From assembly GCA_028723545.1 (NCBI GenBank), contig JAQYER010000108.1, positions 1 to 19,969 on the forward strand: 19,969 nucleotides of DNA, read 5' to 3'. The stretch is from Caryophanales bacterium (lineage in GTDB: Bacteria > Bacillota_I > Bacilli_A > RFN20 > CAG-826). Shown piece by piece: positions 1 to 6,099 of this stretch. The notes under the pieces are model-generated. The model saw only the letters and a list, made by a program, of their open reading frames with translations. It did no database searches and was not told the origin of the DNA. Numbering within the stretch: the first letter of the stretch is position 1; every line of letters starts with the position of its first letter. The position numbers and the translations under genes were made by a program.

Positions 1-240
1 TTTTTTATAATATTTAAGCATTGCTTCTCTTTGAATTTCTATATTGTTTAATGGAGTGTCTTCATAATCAAAATCATCTTCTAATTTAATCACTTCTTCC
101 TCTTCAGGAGTGTTGTTTTCATTTTCATTAGAAGCATTTTCTTCAATCGATTCATTCACTGTTTCAATTTTATTTTCTTCAACACTAGGTTGTTCTTGAT
201 CGATATTTTCTTCAACAATAGATTCTTTTTTCTTACTCAT
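1..240 (-). CDS. Unidentified acidic protein, N-terminal part (runs off the left edge)
   Basis: An open frame of 80 codons starts at ATG 238-240 (minus) and stays open to the window edge, so only the N-terminus is seen. A strong Shine-Dalgarno (AGGAGG, about 8 bases before the ATG, near 249-254) fixes the start. The protein begins MSKKKESIVEEN and is extremely rich in Glu, Asn and Asp for about 65 residues; the frame then reads IEIQREAMLKYYKK at the edge, which looks more like folded or helical sequence. There is no signal peptide or membrane segment in the visible part. Acidic, low-complexity N-terminal tails occur on FtsY, on division proteins and on many others, so no function is assigned. 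It is separated from the thiamine transporter gene upstream of it by a terminator and is probably its own transcription unit. Confidence 0.75.
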   Translation of the reverse strand, partial: MSKKKESIVEENIDQEQPSVEENKIETVNESIEENASNENENNTPEEEEVIKLEDDFDYEDTPLNNIEIQREAMLKYYKK

Positions 241-290
241 AGTTATGTCCTCCTATGTTTAACAAACAAATAATAACATTAATTTATAAT

Positions 291-342
291 TAAAAAAACA
301 ACAACAGGTTGAATATTTGTCAATTCAAACAGTTGTTGTAAT
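291..342 (-). terminator. Intrinsic terminator after the thiamine transporter gene
   Basis: Read on the minus strand, arms ACAACAAC...GTTGTTGT (298-305 and 332-339) extend inwards to a stem of about 17 bp with two mismatches and an 8-base loop. It is followed at once by a run of seven T (291-298 on the plus strand is A-rich). It lies about 55 bases past the stop of the thiT-like gene and ahead of the next minus-strand gene, so it should end the thiT transcript. Confidence 0.8.
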
Positions 343-393
343 TTGTTTAATTATTGATTTAAAAAATTGTTATTGTTTTAAATATGTTCTTGT

Positions 394-1482
394 TTATTTT
401 GTTGGAAATAATTTGTTAATTTTAGCAAGTGGAATGTATAAAGCTTCCATTGCAATTAATGAAACACCACCAGTAACAAATACATAAATATAATTGTAAG
501 TAGCGGCAGCAGAAATTGTATAACCATAGTTAACAATTGAAGAAACGCTTGATCCAATAAAGCGAATAAGTGACGCTAAAACAACTCCGATAGCGATATA
601 TAAGAAACCAAGAGGAGAGAATCCTTTTTCATTGTTGGCAAAGCATAATGATCTAAAGAACCCTAATACTGCGCATCCACCAAAACCGATGAGATAATCA
701 AATGGATAAGTATTAAATCCATAACCATCAGTAATACATGTAATTAATCCAAAGACAAAGGCTGAAGCGATAAATCCTTTTGTTGGTCCTTTTCTTAAAG
801 CAATAACAAATAAAGGAATTAATCCTAAATTAATTGATCCTCCTGTCGTTCCAATATTAATCTTTATAAATTGTAAAGCGATAGCTAAAGCAGATAAGAT
901 TGCAATTTCCGCCATATCTTTAACGTCGATTGAATCTTTTGTTGAAGCGTTTGAGAAACATAATAATGCACACGCAAAAGAAACAATTGAAGAATATGTA
1001 CATCCAAATGTAATTTTTGTTTCCGCACAAGAAGCGACATCTTCCCATACCCAAGCATAGTCTGCATTAAAATTTTCTTTTAATAAACTTTGTGTTAATG
1101 CAACGTTATATAAACTATTAGCGATTAAAAATAAAACGCCGACACAAAGAAGAATTAATGTTGAACCGATATAGAAATTTTTGTGAACATATTTTCCTAA
1201 AATTGTTAAAGGAATACTAATAAAACTAATTGCGAATAATGTAATAAATGGCCAAGCAGTGCCTTCTTTAATTGATTGTAATAAATTGAGTGTTTCACGA
1301 GAATGAGCTTTGCTAATCTCATAATAATCTCCCCAGTCAGGATCGCTAACTAATGTCGCAACCGCACCTTTAGTTGTTACAAGATTTGTGAATAAACCAA
1401 TAAATAGAAGGACTTCACAAATGATAGTTAAAAGAAATAGCCAATTATCTTTTAACCAATTAATTTTTGATTTGTTTTCCAT
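394..1482 (-). CDS. thiT: ThiT-like thiamine transporter with an extra N-terminal membrane region
   Basis: Likely substrate-binding (S) component of an energy-coupling-factor (ECF) transporter importing thiamine. The C-terminal half, about residues 187-362 of 362, matches ThiT in layout: a hydrophobic helix, then GGSINLGLIPLFVIALRKGP, further helices, and a Tyr-rich segment near the end. Regulation by a TPP riboswitch just upstream supports thiamine as substrate. ThiT proteins are normally about 180-200 residues. Here roughly 185 additional residues precede the core, with three or four hydrophobic segments (about 14-34, 77-97, 106-128, 160-180), so this is an unusual fusion or extension. I start it at MENKSKINW (ATG 1480-1482); the frame is open further upstream, but that stretch is riboswitch RNA. 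No good Shine-Dalgarno is present; the only purine-rich stretch before the ATG is the 3' arm of the terminator hairpin (GTGGGA). The ECF ATPases and T component are not in this window. Confidence 0.82.
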   Translation of the reverse strand: MENKSKINWLKDNWLFLLTIICEVLLFIGLFTNLVTTKGAVATLVSDPDWGDYYEISKAHSRETLNLLQSIKEGTAWPFITLFAISFISIPLTILGKYVHKNFYIGSTLILLCVGVLFLIANSLYNVALTQSLLKENFNADYAWVWEDVASCAETKITFGCTYSSIVSFACALLCFSNASTKDSIDVKDMAEIAILSALAIALQFIKINIGTTGGSINLGLIPLFVIALRKGPTKGFIASAFVFGLITCITDGYGFNTYPFDYLIGFGGCAVLGFFRSLCFANNEKGFSPLGFLYIAIGVVLASLIRFIGSSVSSIVNYGYTISAAATYNYIYVFVTGGVSLIAMEALYIPLAKINKLFPTK

Positions 1483-1514
1483 AAAAAAATCCCACTTTCT
1501 TGCCGTTGTGGGAT
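1483..1514 (-). terminator. Riboswitch-controlled terminator (expression platform)
   Basis: On the minus strand, ATCCCAC (1508-1514) pairs perfectly with GTGGGAT (1489-1495) across a 12-base loop, followed by seven T at 1483-1489. It sits between the TPP aptamer and the thiT ATG, which follows the T-run with no gap. This is the standard layout for a TPP-induced intrinsic terminator: bound aptamer favours the hairpin and stops transcription just before the gene. The 3' arm also carries the only purine-rich stretch ahead of the ATG, so the hairpin may hinder ribosome binding too. Confidence 0.85.
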
Positions 1515-1531
1515 TATTTAAAAAATCATTA

Positions 1532-1622
1532 AATATTCCTACGCTGGCATTACCCAGATCAGGTATGGTCGACCTTAGACTAAAGATCCTCTCAGCCAGG
1601 TTCACCCCAGCTCCCAAGCATA
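1532..1622 (-). ncRNA. TPP (THI-box) riboswitch aptamer
   Basis: The minus strand shows the conserved THI-element blocks in order: GGGAGC...GGCTGAGA (CTGAGA at 1590-1595), then ACCTGATCTGG (from 1564) and GTAATGCCAGCGTAGGA (ending near 1537). The CTGAGA block and the ACCTGATCTGG/TAATGCCAGCG block form the pyrimidine- and pyrophosphate-binding arms of known TPP aptamers. The 5' boundary and helix P1 are uncertain: AATATACTTATG (1619-1630) could pair with CGTAGGAATATT (1532-1543), but the best promoter candidate would start transcription inside this segment. It begins directly after the ung stop codon and controls thiT through the terminator at 1483-1514. Confidence 0.95.
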
Positions 1623-1651
1623 AGTATATTCTTTTTAATTTTGCCAATCAA
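1623..1651 (-). promoter_or_regulatory. Candidate promoter for the riboswitch-thiT transcript
   Basis: TTGATT (1646-1651), a 17-base spacer and TATACT (1623-1628) lie across the last codons of ung. Initiation would be expected near 1615-1619, just ahead of the conserved GGGAGC block of the aptamer. This would leave a very short P1 helix, so the promoter may instead be further upstream in ung, or thiT may be read through from the ung promoter. Confidence 0.45.
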
Positions 1652-2291
1652 TAGGTTTTATATTGTGTTTTATTAAAAAATTATTCGCTTTTGAAAATTG
1701 ATGCATATTAAACCATCCACCTCTATTCGCACTTAAAGGAGATGGGTGAACACTTTCAAGAATATAGAAATTTGGATTAGTTAAATATTTTTTATATTTT
1801 TTCGCAAAGCCACCCCAAAGCATAAAAACAATTGGTTGATTTAATTGATTAATAAATTTAATGACGTCTTCCATAAATAAATCATATTCTTTAATATGAT
1901 GTGATAATGGTTGACCTTGTCTTACTGTTAAATAAGCATTTAATAATAAAACACCTTGCTTCGCTAAATATGTTAAATCTCCATCATTTTTCATATGGGT
2001 TCCTAAGTCGTTATCAAGTTCTTTATATATATTTATTAAACTAGGAGGTAATTTTGTTTGAGATGGAACAGAAAAAGATAACCCCATTGCCTGATTAGGT
2101 TCGTGATATGGGTCTTGACCAATAATAACCATTTTAATATCTTTGACTGGAGTTAACTCAAATGCTTTAAACATTTCACTTCTTGGTGGATAAATAATAT
2201 GGTTTTGATATTCATCGTTTAAAAATGAATGAAGGTTTTTTGAATAATCTTTCTTTTTTGTTTCAATAAATAAATCGTTCCACGTTTCCAT
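1635..2291 (-). CDS. ung: Uracil-DNA glycosylase (family 1)
   Basis: Cytosolic base-excision repair enzyme that cuts uracil from DNA, leaving an abasic site. At 218 residues it has the usual length of bacterial Ung. The catalytic motif GQDPYH is at residues 58-63, with the water-activating Asp at 60, and the second active-site motif HPSPLSA starts at His182. GVLLLNAYLTV (113-123) and FKAFELTP (41-48) also match the family. The start METWND is set by context: TATAAT lies exactly 7 bases upstream of the ATG and no Shine-Dalgarno exists, so the mRNA is probably leaderless. The gene is divergent from the glycosyltransferase operon, and the two promoters interlock. Downstream, the TPP riboswitch of thiT begins almost at the stop codon. 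No functional link between DNA repair and thiamine uptake is implied. Confidence 0.97.
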   Translation of the reverse strand: METWNDLFIETKKKDYSKNLHSFLNDEYQNHIIYPPRSEMFKAFELTPVKDIKMVIIGQDPYHEPNQAMGLSFSVPSQTKLPPSLINIYKELDNDLGTHMKNDGDLTYLAKQGVLLLNAYLTVRQGQPLSHHIKEYDLFMEDVIKFINQLNQPIVFMLWGGFAKKYKKYLTNPNFYILESVHPSPLSANRGGWFNMHQFSKANNFLIKHNIKPIDWQN

Positions 2292-2298
2292 AAATTAA

Positions 2299-2327
2299 AT
2301 TATACTTTTGAGATAAAAAGATAACAA
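2299..2327 (-). promoter_or_regulatory. ung promoter, leaderless geometry
   Basis: TTGTTA (2322-2327), a 17-base spacer and a perfect TATAAT (2299-2304). Seven bases (2292-2298) separate the -10 box from the ung ATG, placing the expected transcription start at or within a base or two of the A of the ATG. The same interval occurs at the two promoters before 5765 (minus) and 6100 (plus). Confidence 0.75.
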
Positions 2328-2335
2328 TGTATAAT
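2308..2335 (+). promoter_or_regulatory. Promoter of the two-gene glycosyltransferase operon
   Basis: TTGAGA (2308-2313), a 16-base spacer and TATAAT (2330-2335). Only 12 bases separate the -10 box from the ATG at 2348, so the 5' leader would be about 5 bases and no Shine-Dalgarno is present. This promoter interleaves with the ung promoter: each -35 box lies inside the other promoter's spacer. Confidence 0.75.
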
Positions 2336-2347
2336 TGTTATTAGTTT

Positions 2348-3445
2348 ATGAAAGTATTAATTGTTTTTAATCATCCCGCTCCATACAAAATTAATTTCTT
2401 TAATGAATTATCTAAACATATTGATTTAGATGTTATTTTTGAAAGGGTAAAAGAAAGGGATCGATCAAAACTATTTTATTCAGAAAAGAAATGTGACTTT
2501 AATGTAATAAGCATTAAAGGAATATCTTTTGGAAATGAAAACTATTTTTCTAATGGGATAATTAAACATATAAAACACAATCAATATGATTTAATTATTA
2601 TGAATGGATATAGCACTCTCGCAGAGATGAAAACTATCCGTTATTTAAATAAACACCACATTAAATATGTTTTATATATTAATGGAGGAATTATTAATTT
2701 CGATGAACCTAAATGGAAAAAGAAATTAAAAACTAAATATATTTCTTCCGCCTCATATTATTTCTCTCCAGATAAAAGAAGTAACGATTATTTAATATAT
2801 TATGGAGCAAATCCAAACAACATTTTAAATTATCCATATTCCACTATTCACGAAAAAGAAATATTAACTAATCCATTATCAATTGAAGAGAAAAAGAAAA
2901 GAAGAATTGAAAACGGAATTGAATGCAAAAATTTATTCGTGTCATGTGGGCAATTAATTAAAAGAAAAAATTATTTTGAATTGATTAAGGTTTGGAAAAA
3001 TATCGATAAAGATAATTTATTAATTATTATCGGCGATGGAAAAGAAGAAAATAAATATCTTAAATATATCAAAGATAATGATATCAAAAACGTTAAAATT
3101 ACTGGCTTTTTACCACGTAAACAAATATTTAATTTATACCAAATATCTGATGTGTTTGTCTTTTCTTCTAATGAAGATATTTATGGACATGTTATTAACG
3201 AAGCTTTATCTCAAGGTCTTCCAGTTATTTCCACTCCAAATGTAAATGCTTCTCAACATTTAATAAAAGATGGAATAAATGGATATATAGTCAATAATAT
3301 TGACTCAGATGATTTTAGACAAAAAATAAAAGATGTTTTATTATTAGATACCTATAATGAATGTATTAAAACCGCAAAAGAAAACACATATGAATTAATG
3401 GCGAAACAGTTTATCCAAATGTTAGAAGGAGTATTGAAAAGATGA
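2348..3445 (+). CDS. GT-B glycosyltransferase, family 4-like
   Basis: Likely cytosolic or membrane-associated transferase that moves a sugar from a nucleotide donor onto a lipid-linked or surface glycan. It has 365 residues, normal for GT4. The N-terminal acceptor-binding half starts MKVLIVFNHPAPYKINFF; the C-terminal donor half has LFVSCGQLIKRKNY (about 196-209), LIIIGDG (225-231), and SSNEDIYGHVINEALSQG (273-290). The GT4 EX7E motif aligns to Asp277...Glu285, so the first acidic residue is Asp rather than Glu. The last four bases overlap the next glycosyltransferase (ATGA), showing translational coupling. There is no Shine-Dalgarno, and the promoter lies almost at the ATG. Donor and acceptor cannot be told from sequence. 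Confidence 0.88.
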   Translation: MKVLIVFNHPAPYKINFFNELSKHIDLDVIFERVKERDRSKLFYSEKKCDFNVISIKGISFGNENYFSNGIIKHIKHNQYDLIIMNGYSTLAEMKTIRYLNKHHIKYVLYINGGIINFDEPKWKKKLKTKYISSASYYFSPDKRSNDYLIYYGANPNNILNYPYSTIHEKEILTNPLSIEEKKKRRIENGIECKNLFVSCGQLIKRKNYFELIKVWKNIDKDNLLIIIGDGKEENKYLKYIKDNDIKNVKITGFLPRKQIFNLYQISDVFVFSSNEDIYGHVINEALSQGLPVISTPNVNASQHLIKDGINGYIVNNIDSDDFRQKIKDVLLLDTYNECIKTAKENTYELMAKQFIQMLEGVLKR

Positions 3446-4608
3446 ATATTATTTTTTTAACAAGTTCAATGACTGAATCTGATTTTTCTTCTTACCAAAG
3501 CAAAGCGAAGATTAAGCCTAATCCTTCTAATCAAAATTTTTATAATAAATTAATTAAATGTCTTAGTTTAAAAAATGATGTATATCCACTATCTTTAAGG
3601 CCTTTTTGTAAAGGGATGTTCGACGAAGAAGAATTGCCTGAATCAAGAAGCGACGATGGATCAATAACATATTATTATCCAAAAGTATCTTCTTCTAGAA
3701 GATATAAAGTTTTTAATTTAAAAAACGAAATTATTAAAGTGGTTGATAAAATCATTTCCGAAGAAGATATATTATCTTATGTTATTATTGTTGACACTTT
3801 AAGATATCCGTTATTATGTGCGGCAAAAGAACTTAGAAGAAGAGATAACGCGAAAATCATTGGGGTAGTAACAGACAATCCTTCTAATTTATCAAATGTA
3901 TCAAAGAGATATATCAAGTCTATATATAATGCTTCTTCTGATTTAGATGGATATATTTGTTTAACTGAAAAATTAAATGTTATTTTTAACAAAAACCAAA
4001 TGCCAAATTATATTTTAGAAGGCCTCGCTGAAGAAATCGAACCAGCCAAGAAATTACCAATCGGTGATTATATCTTCTTCGGAGGAGCGTTATATGAAAG
4101 ATATGGCGTTAAAAATTTAATTAATGCTTTCCATAAAATTGATGCGAAAGTCAATTTAGTTATCGCTGGAAGCGGGGAACTAAAAAAATATATTTATGAT
4201 ATGTCAAATAAAGATAAACGTATTTTGTATTTATCACAAGTTGATAAAAAAATGATATATAATCTCGAACAAAACGCTTTGTTAAATATTAATCCTCGTC
4301 CATATGATTTGACTTTAGATAACGAATCCGTTCCATCAAAATTAATTGAATATCTTTCTAGTGGCGCGCCGACAATGTCCACTATTCATTCAACTATTAA
4401 AACATTATTTAGTGATAATGTAATTTGGGTGGAAAATTCTTCAGAACAAGGATTACAAAACGCTTTAGAAGATTATTTCTCTAAAAAAGATCATAAAGAA
4501 GATATTAAAAAGGCTACTGCTGCTAGATTAAGAATATATGATTTATATGGTTTTAATAATCAATCCGTATCTTTATCTTCTTTTTTAGAATCAATTAAGA
4601 CAGATTGA
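3442..4608 (+). CDS. GT-B glycosyltransferase, second gene of the pair
   Basis: A 388-residue glycosyltransferase of the GT4 type. The donor-binding half carries YIFFGGALYERYGVKNLI (210-226), VNLVIAGSGE (237-246) and ESVPSKLIEYLSSGAP (295-310). This last is the usual active-site loop in which Glu contacts the donor nucleotide sugar. The N-terminal half has TESDF and KIKPNPSNQNFYNKLI, which I remember from GT4 enzymes of gut Firmicutes (from memory, not searched). The start overlaps the stop of the previous gene by four bases and has AAGGAG (3426-3431) ten bases upstream, so it is coupled to that gene. Its last 49 bases overlap the 3' end of the convergent minus-strand glycosyltransferase. The specific sugar is unknown. 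Confidence 0.87.
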   Translation: MNIIFLTSSMTESDFSSYQSKAKIKPNPSNQNFYNKLIKCLSLKNDVYPLSLRPFCKGMFDEEELPESRSDDGSITYYYPKVSSSRRYKVFNLKNEIIKVVDKIISEEDILSYVIIVDTLRYPLLCAAKELRRRDNAKIIGVVTDNPSNLSNVSKRYIKSIYNASSDLDGYICLTEKLNVIFNKNQMPNYILEGLAEEIEPAKKLPIGDYIFFGGALYERYGVKNLINAFHKIDAKVNLVIAGSGELKKYIYDMSNKDKRILYLSQVDKKMIYNLEQNALLNINPRPYDLTLDNESVPSKLIEYLSSGAPTMSTIHSTIKTLFSDNVIWVENSSEQGLQNALEDYFSKKDHKEDIKKATAARLRIYDLYGFNNQSVSLSSFLESIKTD

Positions 4609-5765
4609 ATTTTTGATACGATTTGTAATGTTGATAAATGTTTATCAAAATAATCTTTATTAGATTTTCCTAATAAAGTTTTTTCTTCTTTAGATAAGAA
4701 AATAATTTTTCTAATTGAATCTGAAATGGATTTTTCATTTTCTAAAGCAAAAATCGCTCCACCAGCGTCAGACAATAATTGTTGTCCATCTCCTTGAATA
4801 ATTCCTAATATTGGGCGGGAATATTGTAGATATTGTACTGCTTTATTTGGAATTGTTTTTCCAACATATCCTTCTTTAGATAAAGACACGATCAACGCAT
4901 CAGCGTTCCAATAATATTTTTCCACTTCCCTTGTTTTCATTAATCCATGATAAATGACTTTATTTTCCAGATGTAAATCTTTTATCAAACACTTTATATT
5001 ATCTATTTCTGATCCATTACCCATTATATGTAAAACAACATCAATATCTTTTAAATAATTCATCGATTTTACGATTAAGTTAATGAGTTGTATTTTCCCC
5101 ACATTTCCAGCATAAACAATATTATATTGGTGTTCATATTCAATAGGACAACACTTTTCAGCGTCGAATAATGCAGGTTGATTTATATATATAAAATTTT
5201 TATTTTTAATATTTAATATTTCATTAAAGTAATTTATAAACGATGGAGATGAAACGATAATATTGTCACATTTTTTATATAAAGAGACACTCCAGGAATA
5301 TAAAATTTTATACATTAAAGATTTATTAGAAACCGCTCCTGTAACAACTGTGGATTCTGGCCATAAATCTAGACAAAATAACGTATGAGGAACATGATGT
5401 TTTTTAGAATAAAGAATTGCCGGAGATATAGAAATAACAGGAGATAAAGACATTGAAAAAACAACATCAAATTTTTCTTTCATAAATCGGACATAATGCC
5501 TCGCTAAAAAATAAAATGAAAGATAATTGAAAATAACAGAAATACGGTTTTTCTTGCGTGGAAAAACATTTATTCGATGAACTTTTACTCCATTTATTAT
5601 TTCAAATTTAATTTTTTTATATTCTGGCAATATTTCATTAAATCCATAATTAGGCTTGCCACAAACAACACTGACTTCGTGACCTAATTTAACTAAAGTT
5701 TCAGCAATTTCAGTTGATGAAATTCTTTCTGGATAATAATATTGCGAAACAAATAAAATCTTCAT
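4560..5765 (-). CDS. WbuB-like glycosyltransferase (GT4)
   Basis: A 401-residue GT-B glycosyltransferase resembling the WbuB group, which adds amino sugars to lipid-linked oligosaccharides. Visible landmarks are MKILFVSQYYYPERISSTEI at the N-terminus, KPNYGFN (37-43), LDLWPES (132-138), the donor-domain strand IVYAGNVGKIQ (216-226), HIMGNGSE (246-253), and the active-site loop KEGYVGKTIPNKAVQYL (297-313). The start is ATG 5763-5765; 20 more codons are open upstream but would cover the promoter. TATAAT at 5773-5778 lies exactly 7 bases before this ATG, and there is no Shine-Dalgarno, so translation is probably leaderless. It converges on and overlaps the preceding plus-strand glycosyltransferase by 49 bases. 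It is alone on its strand but lies between polysaccharide genes. Substrate specificity cannot be assigned. Confidence 0.88.
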   Translation of the reverse strand: MKILFVSQYYYPERISSTEIAETLVKLGHEVSVVCGKPNYGFNEILPEYKKIKFEIINGVKVHRINVFPRKKNRISVIFNYLSFYFLARHYVRFMKEKFDVVFSMSLSPVISISPAILYSKKHHVPHTLFCLDLWPESTVVTGAVSNKSLMYKILYSWSVSLYKKCDNIIVSSPSFINYFNEILNIKNKNFIYINQPALFDAEKCCPIEYEHQYNIVYAGNVGKIQLINLIVKSMNYLKDIDVVLHIMGNGSEIDNIKCLIKDLHLENKVIYHGLMKTREVEKYYWNADALIVSLSKEGYVGKTIPNKAVQYLQYSRPILGIIQGDGQQLLSDAGGAIFALENEKSISDSIRKIIFLSKEEKTLLGKSNKDYFDKHLSTLQIVSKIQSVLIDSKKEDKDTD

Positions 5766-5772
5766 ATTTGAT

Positions 5773-5801
5773 ATTATACAAACACTTTTATTTTTAATAA
5801 A
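5773..5801 (-). promoter_or_regulatory. Promoter of the WbuB-like gene, leaderless geometry
   Basis: Perfect TATAAT at 5773-5778 with a weak -35 candidate TTTATT (5796-5801) 17 bases upstream. The -10 box ends 7 bases before the ATG at 5765, so the RNA should begin at or very near the start codon. Confidence 0.65.
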
Positions 5802-5923
5802 ACATTTGTTTGAATAAATTAACAAATAACAAATGTGGTCAATGTCATCGCAACAATTATTTTTAAAAAGTCTCAGGGGGATGAAGCTTGTTAATCTGTT
5901 GCATTTACTTTGTCATGTGACAG

Positions 5924-5971
5924 TTTTCACAATTGCGCCATTAAAATCAATGCTTATTTTCACAATTGCGC
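5924..5971. repeat. 15-bp direct repeat, two copies 33 bp apart
   Basis: TTTTCACAATTGCGC occurs identically at 5924-5938 and 5957-5971, separated by 18 bases. Just before the first copy is TGTCA-TG-TGACA (5911-5922). The GC content and word use differ from the flanking AT-rich DNA. Short subterminal direct repeats are typical of IS21-family ends, so this may be an element end left behind. A regulatory protein array is an alternative. Confidence 0.7.
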
Positions 5972-6050
5972 GAATTTGCTTAGTTTATTTTCGTACTTGT
6001 AACCTAAAAAACACATTTAATGAGAAAAATATTGAATCCTATACGTGCGC

Positions 6051-6071
6051 TTTGCCAATATATTTGGCAAA
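6051..6071. promoter_or_regulatory. Operator-like inverted repeat over the flippase -35 box
   Basis: TTTGCCAA (6051-6058) and TTGGCAAA (6064-6071) are perfect 8-bp inverted arms around a 5-base centre. The right arm contains TTGGCA, the -35 box of the flippase promoter, so a dimeric DNA-binding protein sitting here would block RNA polymerase. There is no T-run after it, so it is not an intrinsic terminator. Confidence 0.5.
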
Positions 6072-6092
6072 ATTGAATAAACAATATATAAT
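6064..6092 (+). promoter_or_regulatory. Flippase promoter, leaderless geometry
   Basis: TTGGCA (6064-6069), a 17-base spacer and TATAAT (6087-6092), then 7 bases to the ATG at 6100. No Shine-Dalgarno is present. This is the strongest of the three promoters with the TATAAT-7-ATG layout because its -35 box is also good. Confidence 0.78.
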
Positions 6093-6099
6093 CATATCC

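Larger units (their letters stand above)
5766..6099. other. 334-base non-coding gap between divergent polysaccharide genes
   Basis: No convincing gene lies here. An open frame covers it in phase with the flippase, but its translation has no family resemblance and the true flippase start is at 6100. It holds the two divergent promoters at its edges and, between them, a stretch of visibly higher GC (about 5830-5975) with a 15-bp direct repeat. It also holds a short open frame ending at TAA 5892-5894 whose translation ends KKSQGDEAC. This could be a decayed gene end or insertion-sequence remnant. An inverted repeat over the flippase -35 box lies at its right end. Confidence 0.6.

Noticed and set aside
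1483..1647. Longer start for the thiamine transporter gene, adding 55 codons
   Set aside because: The added stretch is the TPP aptamer and its terminator, whose conserved RNA blocks explain the sequence. The in-frame opening is accidental.
3777..3992. 71-codon open frame antisense to the second glycosyltransferase
   Set aside because: No ribosome site, and the opposite strand is a clear glycosyltransferase.
5833..6099. Longer start for the flippase, adding 89 codons
   Set aside because: The translation has no flippase character, covers a good promoter, and contains a direct repeat and an inverted repeat; family proteins start like the ATG at 6100.
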